DNA of 64,000 nucleotides from Styela clava (taxonomy: Eukaryota > Chordata > Ascidiacea > Stolidobranchia > Styelidae), in assembly GCF_964204865.1 (NCBI RefSeq), contig NC_135250.1, positions 20,513,395 through 20,577,394 of the forward strand. Direction: 5' to 3'. The number at the start of each line of letters is the position of its first letter. Within the stretch, counting starts at the first letter, position 1. The position numbers were made by a program, and so were the translations under genes. The notes under the pieces were generated by a model. It had not been told where the DNA came from, ran no database searches, and saw only the letters and a program-made list of their open reading frames with translations. This document shows, one piece after another, positions 1 to 12,185 of this stretch.

Positions 1-107
1 TTCTATGTCCGGCTCGGTATCATAATACCTCCAAATATTCCATACGCTGTGGATCTATTGTTAGAATAGCGACTAGTTAACAGATCGTCAATTTCCAGTA
101 ACGCCAG

Positions 108-317
108 GGCTATACCAAAAGTAATCAATTTGACTCTGAAAAAGTTCCTTCAAATAATGATAAGCTGACAGCTGCGGCCCGTCGCCGCATTATTGTGTCA
201 CTAAAACTCAATATCAGTCCGTTATATATCTCACACATTCCCCAGAATGAGAATGTCGAAATATTCGAAGCAATACGAGGACATATCATTGATATTAGAG
301 CTAGCCTAGAGATATGA
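108..317 (+). CDS. Possible 3' terminal exon, product not recognised
   Basis: An open frame of about 69 codons runs from a possible AG acceptor at 106-107 to TGA at 315-317. It has no ATG at its start and reads as a plausible soluble peptide, with an Arg-Arg-Arg-Ile-Ile stretch followed by mixed polar and hydrophobic residues. I recognise no family. It may be the last exon of a gene starting before the window, or a retroelement fragment. The only support is the open frame and composition, so confidence is low. Confidence 0.2.
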   Translation, partial: GYTKSNQFDSEKVPSNNDKLTAAARRRIIVSLKLNISPLYISHIPQNENVEIFEAIRGHIIDIRASLEI

Positions 318-916
318 GTTTGGATGCTACATAACTACGATATGGGTAAGTGGGGGTAGTGAGGTATGGTCGACCAAACTAATTTATTTCAGCCTCCTCA
401 GAACTCGAACAATCCTGGCAAAATTACTTACATTGGTCATGCAATTAAAAAATTAACATTTTCTCTCGTTCGTCGTTGGGATGGATGCTCATTTTATTTT
501 TCATTATCCCAGCGTCAATTTGCCAGGCAATTGACAACCTCCCTTCGTGGTAAAATGCATTTTGATTGGTTGGCTGTTTCAATTTGAAACGAGAGTCTTG
601 TACGAAATAAGAAAGAGTTCTAAGATCAAAGACATTTTCCGACATCAACTCATCTCTCAGCGCTTGGGTCGTTCCATTTGCACCTTGCCTGTTTCAGCGT
701 ATAGTTGCGGATACATTCGAACAGCTTTACGGAATACCTGACTTGACCAGTTAATCAATCTCGGATATATTTGAAGAAAACTTAACAATACCACGTATTC
801 ACTTACTACTTGACTTGTTGGAGAAATCGAGCTCAAATACTTTCGAAGACTCAGCAAATCACTGGTAACATAGGCGTAAAATTTTTAAATTGCTTTTAAG
901 TTTTTAGGTCATCACT
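318..916. other. Stretch without a recognisable gene
   Basis: Only short overlapping open frames on both strands, none with a domain or convincing splice context. A possible splice acceptor (TTTTTAG) ends at 907, ten bases before the ATG of the next gene, so that gene may have a 5' exon or leader in or before this stretch. I found no inverted copy of the sequence downstream of 9031 that would mark transposon ends. Confidence 0.4.
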
Positions 917-3900
917 ATGAGAGGATTTCGCACTCGGCCGATCACCTACAGGAGAGGAGTTTCTGGAAAGCAGACTGCGTACCTGAGAGCGGAACTTGAT
1001 GGACGACCAAGACTCTTGCTGCTGTCTGACAGCAATTCACGAAATCTCGTGCTCCCCCGGGTAGGTCGTCTATAAATAAGTAGTAAATAAAATGGTATAA
1101 CCTACCTACAAAAAATTGTAAACAATTAATGATAAAAGCCTAGTTCGATTGTCAGTCATTTACTTGTGTCTGTAACTTCACAGTATGGACAGCTGAAAAG
1201 ATATATAAAGACGTTTAGCTTTCTAGCATCGCGTAATATTTCTCTATAAATGAAGCTAACGAAGCCATGTTGATCCGACTACTGGCCGTTTGGGGACATT
1301 GTTAGATCATAAACGACGTCAGTTGCATAGCACACTGCAAACGTATCCGTGTTCAGGTTTAAGATATGAAGCGCATTTGAAAATCCTCATTTGTTGCTTA
1401 TTAATTTACAGGTAGTCGTTCCCTCTGTTTCCTGCCCGTTCTCATTTTCTGTCATCTGCTTGCCGGGTGGGACAATGAGACACGGTGTTGCGGAATTGAG
1501 GAATACTACGCCTTTCCCATCTGTTGATTACCTGGTAATCGCTCTTGGGACGAACGACGTCGCCAGCTACCAAGAAAGTGAGAAGAACTTTTCTTCTTAC
1601 TTTCACGGGCGTGCCATAGAGATTATCGATGAGTGTAAACGTGTTTACCCGGGTTCCAAGGTAAGACGATTTTCATTATCAGCTATCAGCATTAGCCAAA
1701 ATTGTTTTTAGTCTCGTTATAATTATTAAATTTGAAAGATTTTTGATTTCCTTCTCATAAGACCATGACATTGACATTGCTTAGTTGAATGATACATTGC
1801 TTTATGCGCGAAACGTATTTCTATCAAAAAAAAATGTAGTCTTAAGTGAAGTATTTCTAAGTGAATATTGATTATCAACCCAATTTGTAGACAAATTTGA
1901 GATGTCTGTTAGATGCTAGCATAGTTGCATAACTTATATATATATAAATATTTGTAGGTTAGGCCGTCTAAAAGACGGCATTCGAAAATTCTCTTATCGT
2001 GACTCAAAACTTTTTTTGCATTGCGTCTCCCTTCCCCCTTAAACTTTTAAAAACGAAATTTAAGGGAATTATCATATATTTTATATATATATAATATATA
2101 TATATTACAATTTTATAGTTTTCGTAGATTATACCCGAATTCTTACATGTTTTTACAATTTATCATCCAATCTATCGCAACTTAATCGGGTATTTTCGCT
2201 AGCAGAATTCAATTGTTTTGAATAATACATTATTACAGTGAAATAAACAAAATATGTTATCATAATATCACAAACTCCTATGTATTCTAATCGAATAACG
2301 ATACGTCTGCAGAAAAACCTATAATCCATGTAATAAAAGTGTTCGCCGCCCATCTTAGTATGTGACAAAGTTATAAAGCAATTGAAGGTGCAATTAATTA
2401 CAATTTTTCAATAAACCTTCAGTAAAAATCAGGGCGCTCCCGAAGTATTCGTACCAAGATGACGCACAACCTGAACCCTAACCTGGTACACACATCGTAT
2501 GTTTAAGTTGTGCGCATACTTCGGGAGCTCCGGAATAAGTGGGTCGACACGCCATCGACCCCCAATTATTTCAAATTATTTCCGACCGCGGATTAACATA
2601 GGCTTTCTAGTAGTTGCACACCAAAAAGTTTTCAAACCAGCTGTTAGGTCATTGTAACGTCATAGGCAGGTATCGGCTTTGCAATACTAAACGTATTGGA
2701 ATTACTCGCGCGTACCAGACTAAAAAAATCGTTTCTCGGGCTGCACACCATTCAAAATTGGCACCTCTCCGCGGGCCACACAATTTTTTCTTGTGGGCCG
2801 CATTTGACTGGTATAAAGGTTAAAATACTGAAAATAAAACGAATAACACTCGTTTTAGGAAGGCCCGCAAAAGATTGAAAACGCTTTTTTTAGAAACTGC
2901 AAATCGCAAAATTTTGTGTGCCTGAAATCTAAACACAGCCAGTGCGCGCCTAATGTATTTTTTCATCCATTCAAAGACTACAAACGAAAACTAATGCGAC
3001 TTCTCTCTGAATATGAATATACTAATATAAATTTCAGATTTTATCGCAGACTTAGAGATTTTGTAACGGTGATATTTTAAAAATGATATGAGAGACAGCA
3101 TTGTGATAAAACAGAGTCAGTGTTGTAAGCATAGCTCAGACTTGTCGGTTTGTAAAATTGCAAAAATAGGGAAAAAAATATATATTCAACCACCCACCCG
3201 ATCGCGGATGGCCATGGTATTTTGAGTTAGTAATTTTTGTTTTTGTCGACGCAACTTCAGATTTAAATAAAAGCAATTAAATAAATAAAGCAAGACATTT
3301 TAACTATGTCCGTATCGGTTATGGATTGGTCATTGCCGAAATTCACTACCGAAGTTATTCAAGCTATACAAGCACACGACTTCATCTATCTTGGTGGTAC
3401 GAAGTGCCGGGTTATCAAAGACTCGCGTAGAGCAAGATAGTGTAGAAATAGACGTACGAGAGTTGCTTTAAATGTTAAATATAATTTTCGGGTAGGGAGA
3501 TTCGTGGTATAGTTCCCGTTTCTGACTAAATTTTGCGCTTTATGTTATCTAATACAGCGTTACAGTACTATTTTTATTTGACACAGTGCCCCGAAACCTA
3601 ACTTTTGTGCATTTTCTGATTTTATTAATCGGGTGTAGGATATCGTTTCAATTTGCAAATGAGTATCGCCGAAAGCGATCATTATGTACACGCCGTGTGC
3701 GATAATATTGTTCACTTTATTGCGGATTTAAGGAACATCCACAGTCGCCTATACATTGTCGTAATAACGCATTTTTTCTCACTGTATGCACTATTTTGCA
3801 AACAAATAAAAAAAGACTGAGCCACTGTTTATGATGTTGTCGAGTTAACTTCAAGTTTGCAATGTAAATGTACGTGGTGGATAGAAATTCACATGATTAG

Positions 3901-6900
3901 TTAGGTTTTGGCTTGAAGTGAAAACGCAATTGCTTTTTATTTAGATATATATATAAGATATATTTTTCTACTGTTTGTTTTTTAAATTATTGCATCAAAA
4001 TATTGATGATAAATACATTTTATATTCAGATTCTGTTGGCGAAAATCTTGCCCCAGGCCGGACGTCACACTCGCGTCCAGGTGGCCAACGTTGTTCTCTC
4101 GGGAATAGCGTCTGATGCGATGTTACCACTGTTGGATCTTGACGTTGGCAAGGATCCGAATTGTTGGAACGGTCGACTTCATCTTTCAGACGTTGGACTT
4201 CAGCAGTATATGGAGACGCTCGAATCATCTGTATCAAATTTGGTGGGTGTATCTAATAACAAAGAAAAATTAATATCCTTTGGATCGTTTGTTACAGATC
4301 GTGGGGAGAGCGACGGAAATGGATGCACGACGTCACAAAAGGCCAGCGGAAGAAAGAGGAGACAGGAGAAAAGTAAGTTAACGGAGCAGGTAACAGTTTT
4401 TAGTAATAACGATGATTTGAGTTTTTCCAGGTTTTCGATGGAGTACGTGATTTCGTCGTCGGAGTCGTACAACGCATCGCGCGTTGTGCTATCAAGAAGA
4501 GAAAGAAGATCCTACGCGCCAAAGAGAAGAAAGGGTAAGGGTAACCACAGTTCACTTTTTAGCAGGACCAAAGAAGAACAGAAGAATGTGGCTGTGTCTG
4601 AATGCAAGCCGACCGAGGAACAGGTAAATAGGACTAGTGCTAAACCTGTTTTTGTGCCAACAGAAAAAAGTCCGCCATGTAAGAAGATGAGAAGAAAGAA
4701 GGAGAAGAAAGCAGAAAAGAAGTCGGCAGTTGAACTGGTAATTAGGCCTAGTGGGAAAGTAACAAACTGTGGTGTATCTAGAGTTTCCAGCATTGCAGCG
4801 TCAGATAGAAGCGGATCATTGGATGTACACGAGAACATTGAAAAGAAGACTGAGGACAAAGAGGAGAAGGCAAGAAGAAAAGAGCAGGAATCTTACGAAG
4901 AAATGTCAAGTGTAAACGTAAAAGTCATATGTAATAGACAGAATTCACATGTTAGAATTTTAAATTCAGGGATTCGTCAACCAGTGGCGACGGAAGAACA
5001 GCGAGCGGCAATAGATGTTTTTACGAAGCTGGATATTCCGACACTACCGATTTCACTAAAGAAAAGAGGAAGGGTTAATCACTTAACGTGCAGGTAATAT
5101 AAAGCAAATACTGTGAAGTTCACGGAAATATTGTGTACTTAGCTATGGACAAAAGACAAATGTTGTAGTAGATGTAAATATTTAGTTAACATGAAATATA
5201 TCTAAAGTTTATCATGTTTTATGTAACAGGAGAACAAACAGTATAGAAGGGGAAGTAAAGTCAAGCACTCCAGTCCGCTTGCTCGGAGGCGGTGGGACAT
5301 ACAAGAAAAATGTGTACACGGCAGAAAATTTTGCAGTATTGATGAATTCGATGGAAAAGTTTGATCCACATGATTACGATTGTTGGTATCGATTAGTTTC
5401 TACATTTTTCACCCCAAACATGTCCAAATATGAAACCAAGCGAAAAATATTGGAAGCAAAAAGATTTTGGCGAGAAAACAAAAAGGAAATACTAAAAATT
5501 TGCGACATGCGATCTTTTAATCGTGATACCAGCGCTAAATGCAATAATAATGCGGCCGAACAAAATATCAGAAAATCCAAGACCGGTCAATTCGCTTCTC
5601 CTGGCGAAAATTTAACTGGGCAATTTAAATGTAAATACGATTGTAAATATTCCAGATTGATTTGCCAAAAATATAAATACAGAAGTAAATATAAATACAA
5701 ATATAGACCGCATAAACGCCCGGCGTCAAACCGTTCGCCGTCGGAAAAGGACTGCTCCCGCATTTCCGATAATTTTAATTACGATTCCGCCCGTCCCATT
5801 GGTGAATCCGAAAGTCCGCTGCTCGAAAAGCGCGTTCAAAAAGATAGCAAAACTTCTGATAACAACATTGAAAATGTCATCTCCATAGATCACAAGTTAC
5901 ACACCGTTCACGATGAATTTGAAAACCCAAATATTTCTCCCCAGCAAAATCATGAACCAGTTTTGGATGCAAGTTCCTGTCCAAATTATAAGCAATCGTC
6001 TCCTCAACGCGATGACGTTACATTCGATCTTGAAATGACCAAATCAAATGCCAATGACGAGCAAAAGCAAGAAAACGCACCCGAACATCCCGATTCTTCA
6101 CAAGTCAAAGAACGGCATGTGGAATCTACAACTCAGGCATGGATACCCATTGAGGATTTGCCTAACAAGGCTGAGTTTATAGTTAAAGAAGATGACTGGA
6201 ATGCCATTTTGTGCTCTGTCAAAAACAGAATAATTCTTTACAAAGACTGGGGGGATAAAATAAGAGATGGCATGAAATTAAGCAATCCTTATTGCTCATT
6301 TGCGTTTCGTCGCCATACTTTTAACAAACAACGACAGCGGTCGCGTGTATTTCACACTACTGGATATTGTCGTTTTCCTAATTGTGATAGGAAGTTTACG
6401 ATAACTTCTTATCGTGTCAATTCTCGTTTGATGCATGTGTCTTATACCGGCAATGTAAAACACTCAACAATTGTATCTGCTATTTTAAAAGGCGCTCGTC
6501 GTGAAATGGTTAAAAAAGAGCTCAAAAACAAGATGCCTCGTGAATGTTACCTGGACTTTATTAAAGAGGTTCCTAGCAATATCTTTTGTTCTGGTAATCG
6601 AGACGATGCCCCATCTGTCAGTGTTTTAAAGAAGGCTAGATACGAGGCCCGAGGTATAGCGAAGTTAGACTCGGATCAGTGGGAATCGCTTGAGCGTTTG
6701 CGTTATCAGCAAAGAAAAAATAACAATGACCCATCAAGGAAGGTGTTGGGAACATTGCAGCAAATATCGCGTGTGCCTGCTAGTATTATGCTGTGGTCTC
6801 GTGATACCATAGATATTTTACAGGACGTCGCGAGAGAGGACATAATATATATAGACGCCACTGGTAGTATATTGCGAAGCTTTAAAGATAAAAGGCCATT

Positions 6901-9031
6901 TTATATATATGAAATTGTCGTCCGACATCCCATGGAAGGCAAACCCCCATTGGCTGTTGCGTCATACGTCACGAACGAACATAATTCGACCTCCATTTCC
7001 AATTTTATTGCACGATTCCGGAGAGATCATGCGTTGTGCTACACCAGACCGTCAGGACGTTTGATAATATGCGACGGCAGTGTCGCTCTTATAAATTCCG
7101 TGTTGATTTCATTCATGGGAGAAGGTTCCGTTGAATATATATCTCGTTGTTATAAAGTTGTAACGGGCATTGCCACAGATTGCATGTTCCAAAAACCGTT
7201 CTTGAGACTTTGCGCCAGCCACATTATGAAAAATTTCAGTAAACTGTTCTCGGCATTGAACTGGAAAAAGGAAGCCATGCATATCATGGGATTATTAATC
7301 GCTTCCGAAAATTACACCGAAATTAAGGATTTCATTTATAATATCTACGTTATTTTGATGTCAACGAATTTTCACTTGGCTGACAGAAGTTGGCAGTTTT
7401 TCAAAGGGAAAATTACCGACAATTCTGAAGATTCTCCCGTATCAGAAAATACTGATGATTTTGAAATAAACGACTGGTCCCCGAACTGTAACCCATTTGA
7501 AAATGACATTTCTGAAATAATTAGAAAAGCGGGCTCGGAAATAAAAAACGCCAAACTTGATAATGCCAATCCATTTTACAACCCGAATATAATGTTGACG
7601 CTTCGCAAGTATTATTTTCCCAAGATCGTGTTGTGGACTAGCCTTATGACGGGAGATTTGGGTCGCCATGGAAATTCTCCGCCGTATGAAAAACAAACTG
7701 AGCTCTACCAGAAATTACAAAAATTGGCCACTCAAAATTTAACTATACGAAATCGCACGCAAGGAATAATGGAGAAAAGTCAACAGGAACTCAAACGAAC
7801 ACGACTACGAAATAGAAAATTTTCCCGTCTGGACGAAATTGCGACGGTTTATGACGACTTGCATAATGCCTTGATTCGTGAATTTAATGACAATAGGATC
7901 GTTAAAAAATCGGTTAAACGCAAAAGAAAGACACAACAGAAGGCCGAGGACGTGGAAATCTGGGCAAAGAGAACAAAACAAGAGCATGGTAAAAACCCAT
8001 CAATTGGAAAATATATGCAAAGTCCAAATAAGCCTCTAAAAGATATATCTGACATCAAGCCTACCACAAGCCCGATAACATGCTCTGAGAATAAGCAGCA
8101 GGATTTTGCACCTCTGCAGGAATCTACGCCGATCAACACGTATACTCATAAGAGCCTTCCTAAATATGAAGACTGTATTCGAATGCCAGATTCGAATTCT
8201 TTCGTGCCCGCTTTGACCACCCGGTTTACGAAAAATAAGCATGATTTCGAGCGCTTCAATTGTTATGGAAGAAATGAAAAAAGCGGATTAATAAATCCAA
8301 GAAAAAAAATCAACAACGATCAAATAGATAAATGTTCTCTGATACTTGCTGCTCAGTTTCCAGACATAGACGGACTCCAGAGCACCACAATATATGCTTT
8401 ATCTGCAGGACCAGCCTATACACCAAATCTGCCTTTCATTCAAGTTTTACATGTTCACACAAGCACTAAAAACACCTGCCATTGGGTCACAGCATCAAAC
8501 TTTTTTTGCTTAGACGAGCCCGACACCGTATATGTCTACGACAGTTTATTGCAGCCAGACGCATACGATGCAATTGATCGATACAATATTTCAAAATTGC
8601 TGCGGCCGAAAGGAGATGAAATTCGTATAAAATTCCCTAAAGTTCAATCCCAGTTACGAGGTCCTAATTGTGGAGCATTCGCGATTGCGTTTATGGTCGC
8701 TTTATGTCTTAAAACGAAACCCGAAACAATTGAGATAAATGAGTTAACATTGCGTAAGGATATCGCGTCGATGATTGATTGCAAGCGTTTTGCGTCGTTT
8801 TACGATATCACCGGATCGAACTACTTTCACCCGGCCATTTTGAATATTCCAGTTTTTTGCCACTGCAGACTCGCACATTTGAATAATAATTTGATGATTC
8901 AGTGTACGTCGTGCTTTGCGTGGTATCACGAAAATTGTGTTTCAGTTCAGATTCCCACTGAAGCAATAACAAATTTGGACAAATCTTGGAGGTGTGATAA
9001 ATGTCCTTCGCTTCGCAAATTATTGATATAA
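917..9031 (+). CDS. SGNH hydrolase - DDE transposase - Ulp1 (C48) protease - PHD finger fusion, mobile-element type
   Basis: Exons 917-1060, 1412-1660, 4030-5093 and 5230-9031 join in frame (phases 0, 0, 2) into about 1,752 codons. Residues 1-200 look like an SGNH hydrolase: S-D-S-N at 37-40, G-T-N-D at 94-97, H182 in the last block. The usual Asp three residues before that His is not present. Residues 200-480 are a Lys/Arg/Glu-rich linker. Residues about 850-1310 are a transposase core of MULE type: a Cys/His zinc-like patch, D1028 (YIDATG), D1101 (IICDGS), a C-x2-H motif at 1147-1150 and candidate E1306. A C48 protease follows with H1570, D1590, Q1627 and C1633 in correct order. A C-terminal PHD finger spans about 1696-1745. 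Exon 3 and exon 4 could be separate ORFs (TAA at 5095 if unspliced), but the donor, acceptor and phase fit splicing. Family could be KDZ rather than MULE. Whether it is mobile or domesticated is unknown. Confidence 0.7.
2436..2528. repeat. Fold-back (MITE-like) element in intron 2 of the fusion gene
   Basis: GCTCCCGAAGTA at 2436-2447 is the inverse of TACTTCGGGAGC at 2517-2528, and inner arms (GACGCACAAC / GTTGTGCGC) extend the pairing. The same arm recurs as a short hairpin at 60451-60471 and, diverged, in the repeat starting near 37394 (GAAGTATGCGTACCA). It is therefore a dispersed family in this genome. Confidence 0.6.
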
Positions 9032-9176
9032 TTTAACCTTTTCGTCTTTTGTATTTCTAAAACAAATGAAACGTTTTACATAATTTTGAACGCATCAAAT
9101 ATTTAAAGTCATAACCTAGGCATAACACAATCACTTAGTCATACCATAATTAGCTAGTAATATAGATTCTTTAATC
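9032..9176. other. 3' flank of the fusion gene
   Basis: AT-rich sequence after the stop codon. I see no canonical AATAAA and no obvious terminal inverted repeat matching the 5' flank. Confidence 0.4.
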
Positions 9177-9766
9177 ATAATCAGGCTGTGGAGTCGGAGT
9201 ATTGAGTTGGAATCGTAGCTTGGTGTGATTTATTGCTATTGGAGTCAGAGCCCGAATCGCATTTATAGACTCGTAAAATGCCGTGATCGAAATCCTTAAG
9301 CTGGATTAGGGACCAGAATCGGAGTCGACAGTTTATAATATGAAAATTTTGGTTTCTTGTTGTTCGGGGCTGACGGCAAAATCGAAATTTTCATAAACTT
9401 GGAGACGAGATTCGAAGTCATGAAATGACAATTATGGAAGGCTTGTATACGCTAAAGTTTATGTTAATAAAATTTTGATTTTCTTGTTGTTCGGGGCTAA
9501 GGGCGAAATCAAAATTTCAATCTGTAGACGGGAGCCGGAATTGGAGTCATAAAATGACAATTAATGAAAGTTAACATACGCCAAAATTTAAGTTATTAAA
9601 TTGCGGGTTTCTTGTGGTTCCCAGCTAACGACGAAATTGAATTTTTTCTAATCCGGAGTCGAGAGCCAGAATCGGAGTCAAAATTTCTTTATCCTGGTGT
9701 CGGAGTGATATTTTAAATATATCGATGAGGGGTGTTATTATTCCCCGACTCCACAGACCTGATTAT
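9177..9766. mobile_element. Non-autonomous element with GTGGAGTCGG-rich inverted ends
   Basis: The left end ATAATCAGGCTGTGGAGTCG at 9177 matches, inverted, the right end that finishes at 9766, with one inserted base (ATAATCAGGTCTGTGGAGTC). The interior carries diverged internal repeats around GTTGTTCGGGGCT and GGAGTCGGAGT. There is no coding capacity. The GGAGTC motif links it to the minisatellite at 10.7-12.2 kb. Confidence 0.65.
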
Positions 9767-10680
9767 AAATATTATTTTAAATTAATTATTTTTAATAACT
9801 CTTAGTCTATTGCTGTGATTTCCGTAGTCAAACTTACTTTTCACGTTCCGATTATATTCCGTTAACGATTCTGTCTAGCTACTGATATGGCGTTCAAGGC
9901 CATTGCTCTAACAATTCGAATCAGTCGAAAATACAAATTTGCCGTCTTTAACATGAACATCATAAGTTAATATCACTTCTTATTTCAATTATTCTATTAG
10001 AGACGTTTCTGTTCGTAGCACCGAGATGGGGTTTGGTGTTCACACAATTAATTACCCATTGACCAACTTTGAATGACCTACATAATGACCTTCCTATAAA
10101 ATTGACCATCGTAACTGTCGAATACAACAACATTTTTGTCATTGTTCCCTTGTTACTTGGTATTACCTTGGCTCCACAGCTGCATACTTAAATGCATTTT
10201 GTCATTCCATATAATGTGCTTCCATTAAATATCCATGAAAATATTTTTCCCGTGGTGTGCAGATCAACAAATCAATTTCATTGCCAATACAGCTAATATC
10301 CAATAAAATTGAATAAAGAACAAAACAAGTAAATGTAGTCATTTGCAATAGGAATCCTTCACGTCGATTTAAAGTCCCGTGGTTCTGCAGAACTTATCTT
10401 TTAAAATTTTCATGTGCAAGCAAGGCAAGCAGCTCGAATTGTCAATTTTTGTTGTTCAGTTGTCAAATTATTTAAAATTCATCATCACTGTGGCGTCGGA
10501 GTTTGAAATATTGATATTGGTGTCGGATCCTGAATTGTTTTTTTTCCCAATTCCTCGGAATCGGGAAGATGTTTTTTAATTATTTATTAATTTAAAAAAG
10601 TTCGCAGTCGACCAATTGTTTGTTGTCATTGTTAGACAAGAAGTCGAAGTAAAATCTTTTTCAACCTGGTGTCCAGCTCC
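9767..10680. other. AT-rich stretch without a gene
   Basis: Only short chance open frames on both strands and scattered GGAGTC-type remnants towards the right end. Nothing I can name. Confidence 0.4.
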
Positions 10681-10689
10681 CGAGTCGGG

Positions 10690-12185
10690 GGTGAAAATCG
10701 GAATCGTTTGTTAATGGCGCGAATTTTGTAGTTAGAGTCGAAACCCCATTTTGTTAATTCCGGAGCCGGAGTTGCTTCTATACCGTTCTGATTCAGAATT
10801 TACATTCCGTTAATTCCGGAGTCGGGGTCAAATCCGGTGTTATTTCTATAATATTTGGAGTCAGATTCAGAGTCCACATTTTGTTAATTCCGGAGTCGGG
10901 GTCAAATCCGGTGTTGTTTCTATAATATTTGGAGTCAGATTCAGAGTCCACATTTCGTTAATTCAGGAGTCGGAGTCAAAGCCGGAGTTATTTTTATAAA
11001 ATTTGGAGTCAGATTCAGAGTCAAAAATTTCGTTAATTCCGCAGTCGGGATCAAATCCGGTGTTGTTTTTATATTATTTGGAGTCAGATTCAGAGTCCAC
11101 ATTTCGTTAATATCGGAGTCAAAGCCGGCGTTATTTTTATAAAATTTGGAGTCAGATTCAGATTCAAAATTTTGTCAATTCCGGAGTCGGGGTCAAATCC
11201 GATGTTGTTTTTATAATATTTTGGAGTCAGATTCGGAATCCACATTTCGTTAATGTCGGAGTTAAAGCCGGAGTTATTTCTATAATATTTGGAATCAGAT
11301 TCAGAGTCTACATTTCGTTAATTCTGGAGTCGGGATCAAATCCGGTGTTGTTTCTATATTATTTGGAGTCAGATTCGGAGTCCACATTTCGTTAATGTCG
11401 GAGTCAAAGCCGGAGTTATTTTTATAAAATTTGGAGTCAGATTCAGAGTCAAAATTTCGTTAATTCCGGAGTCGGGGTCAAATCCGATGTTGTTTCTATA
11501 ATATTTTGGAGTCAGATTCGGAGTCCACATTTCGTTAATTCCGGTGTCGGAGTCAACGCCGGAGGGATTTCTATAATATTTGGAGTCCGAACCAGAGTCC
11601 ACATTTCGTTAATTCCGGAGTCAGGGTCAGATTCAGAGTTCACATTTCGTTAATGTCGGAGTTAAAGCCGGAGTTATTTCTATAATTTTTGGAGTCAAAT
11701 TCAGAGTCCAAATTTCGTTAATTCCGGAGTCGGGGTCAAATCCGGTGTTGTTTCTATAATACTTGGAGTCAGATTCGGAGTCAACATTTCGTTAATTCCG
11801 GAGTCGGAGTCAAAGCCGGAGTTGTTTCTATAAAATTTAGAGTCAGATTCAGAGTCCACATTTCGTTAATTCCGGAGTCGCGGTCAAATCCGGTGTTGTT
11901 TCTATAATATTTGGAGTCGGGGTCAAATCCGGTGTTGTTTCTTTAATATTTCGAGTCAGATTCCAAGTTCACATTTTGTTAATTCCGAAATCATGGTTGA
12001 AGCCGTAATTGTTTCTATAATATTTGGATTCAGACTCCAAGCTCACATTTTGGGAATTTCAGAATCGTGGCCAAATCCGAAGTCTTTTCTATAAAGACTC
12101 GGTGTATTAGTTGGAGTATTGAATCAGATTCCATTCATTTTCATAATGTCTCGGAGTTCGGATCCAGAGTCGATCGTAAAATTGT
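10690..12185. repeat. Minisatellite, ~74-bp unit, roughly 17-18 copies
   Basis: Tandem units share GTTAATTCCGGAGTC, a GGGTCAAATCCGG segment, TTTCTATAATATTTGGAGTC and AGATTCAGAGTCCACATTTC. Copies alternate between two sub-types (GGGGTCAAATCCGGTGTT and GGAGTCAAAGCCGGAGTT), which suggests higher-order repeat structure. The array decays at its right end with GATCCAGAGTCGATCG near 12150. Open frames inside it are repeat artefacts. Confidence 0.85.

Noticed and set aside
7372-8242. Several minus-strand frames of 60-96 codons
   Set aside because: They overlap the intact plus-strand transposase frame and show no family features.
1-9200. Terminal inverted repeats for a complete Mutator-like element around 917-9031
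   Set aside because: I compared both flanks by eye and found no convincing inverted match or target duplication. A computed self-alignment would decide.
11369-11602. Asp/Ser-rich repeat protein on the minus strand
   Set aside because: Lies within the 74-bp minisatellite; the frame breaks with ordinary unit variation.
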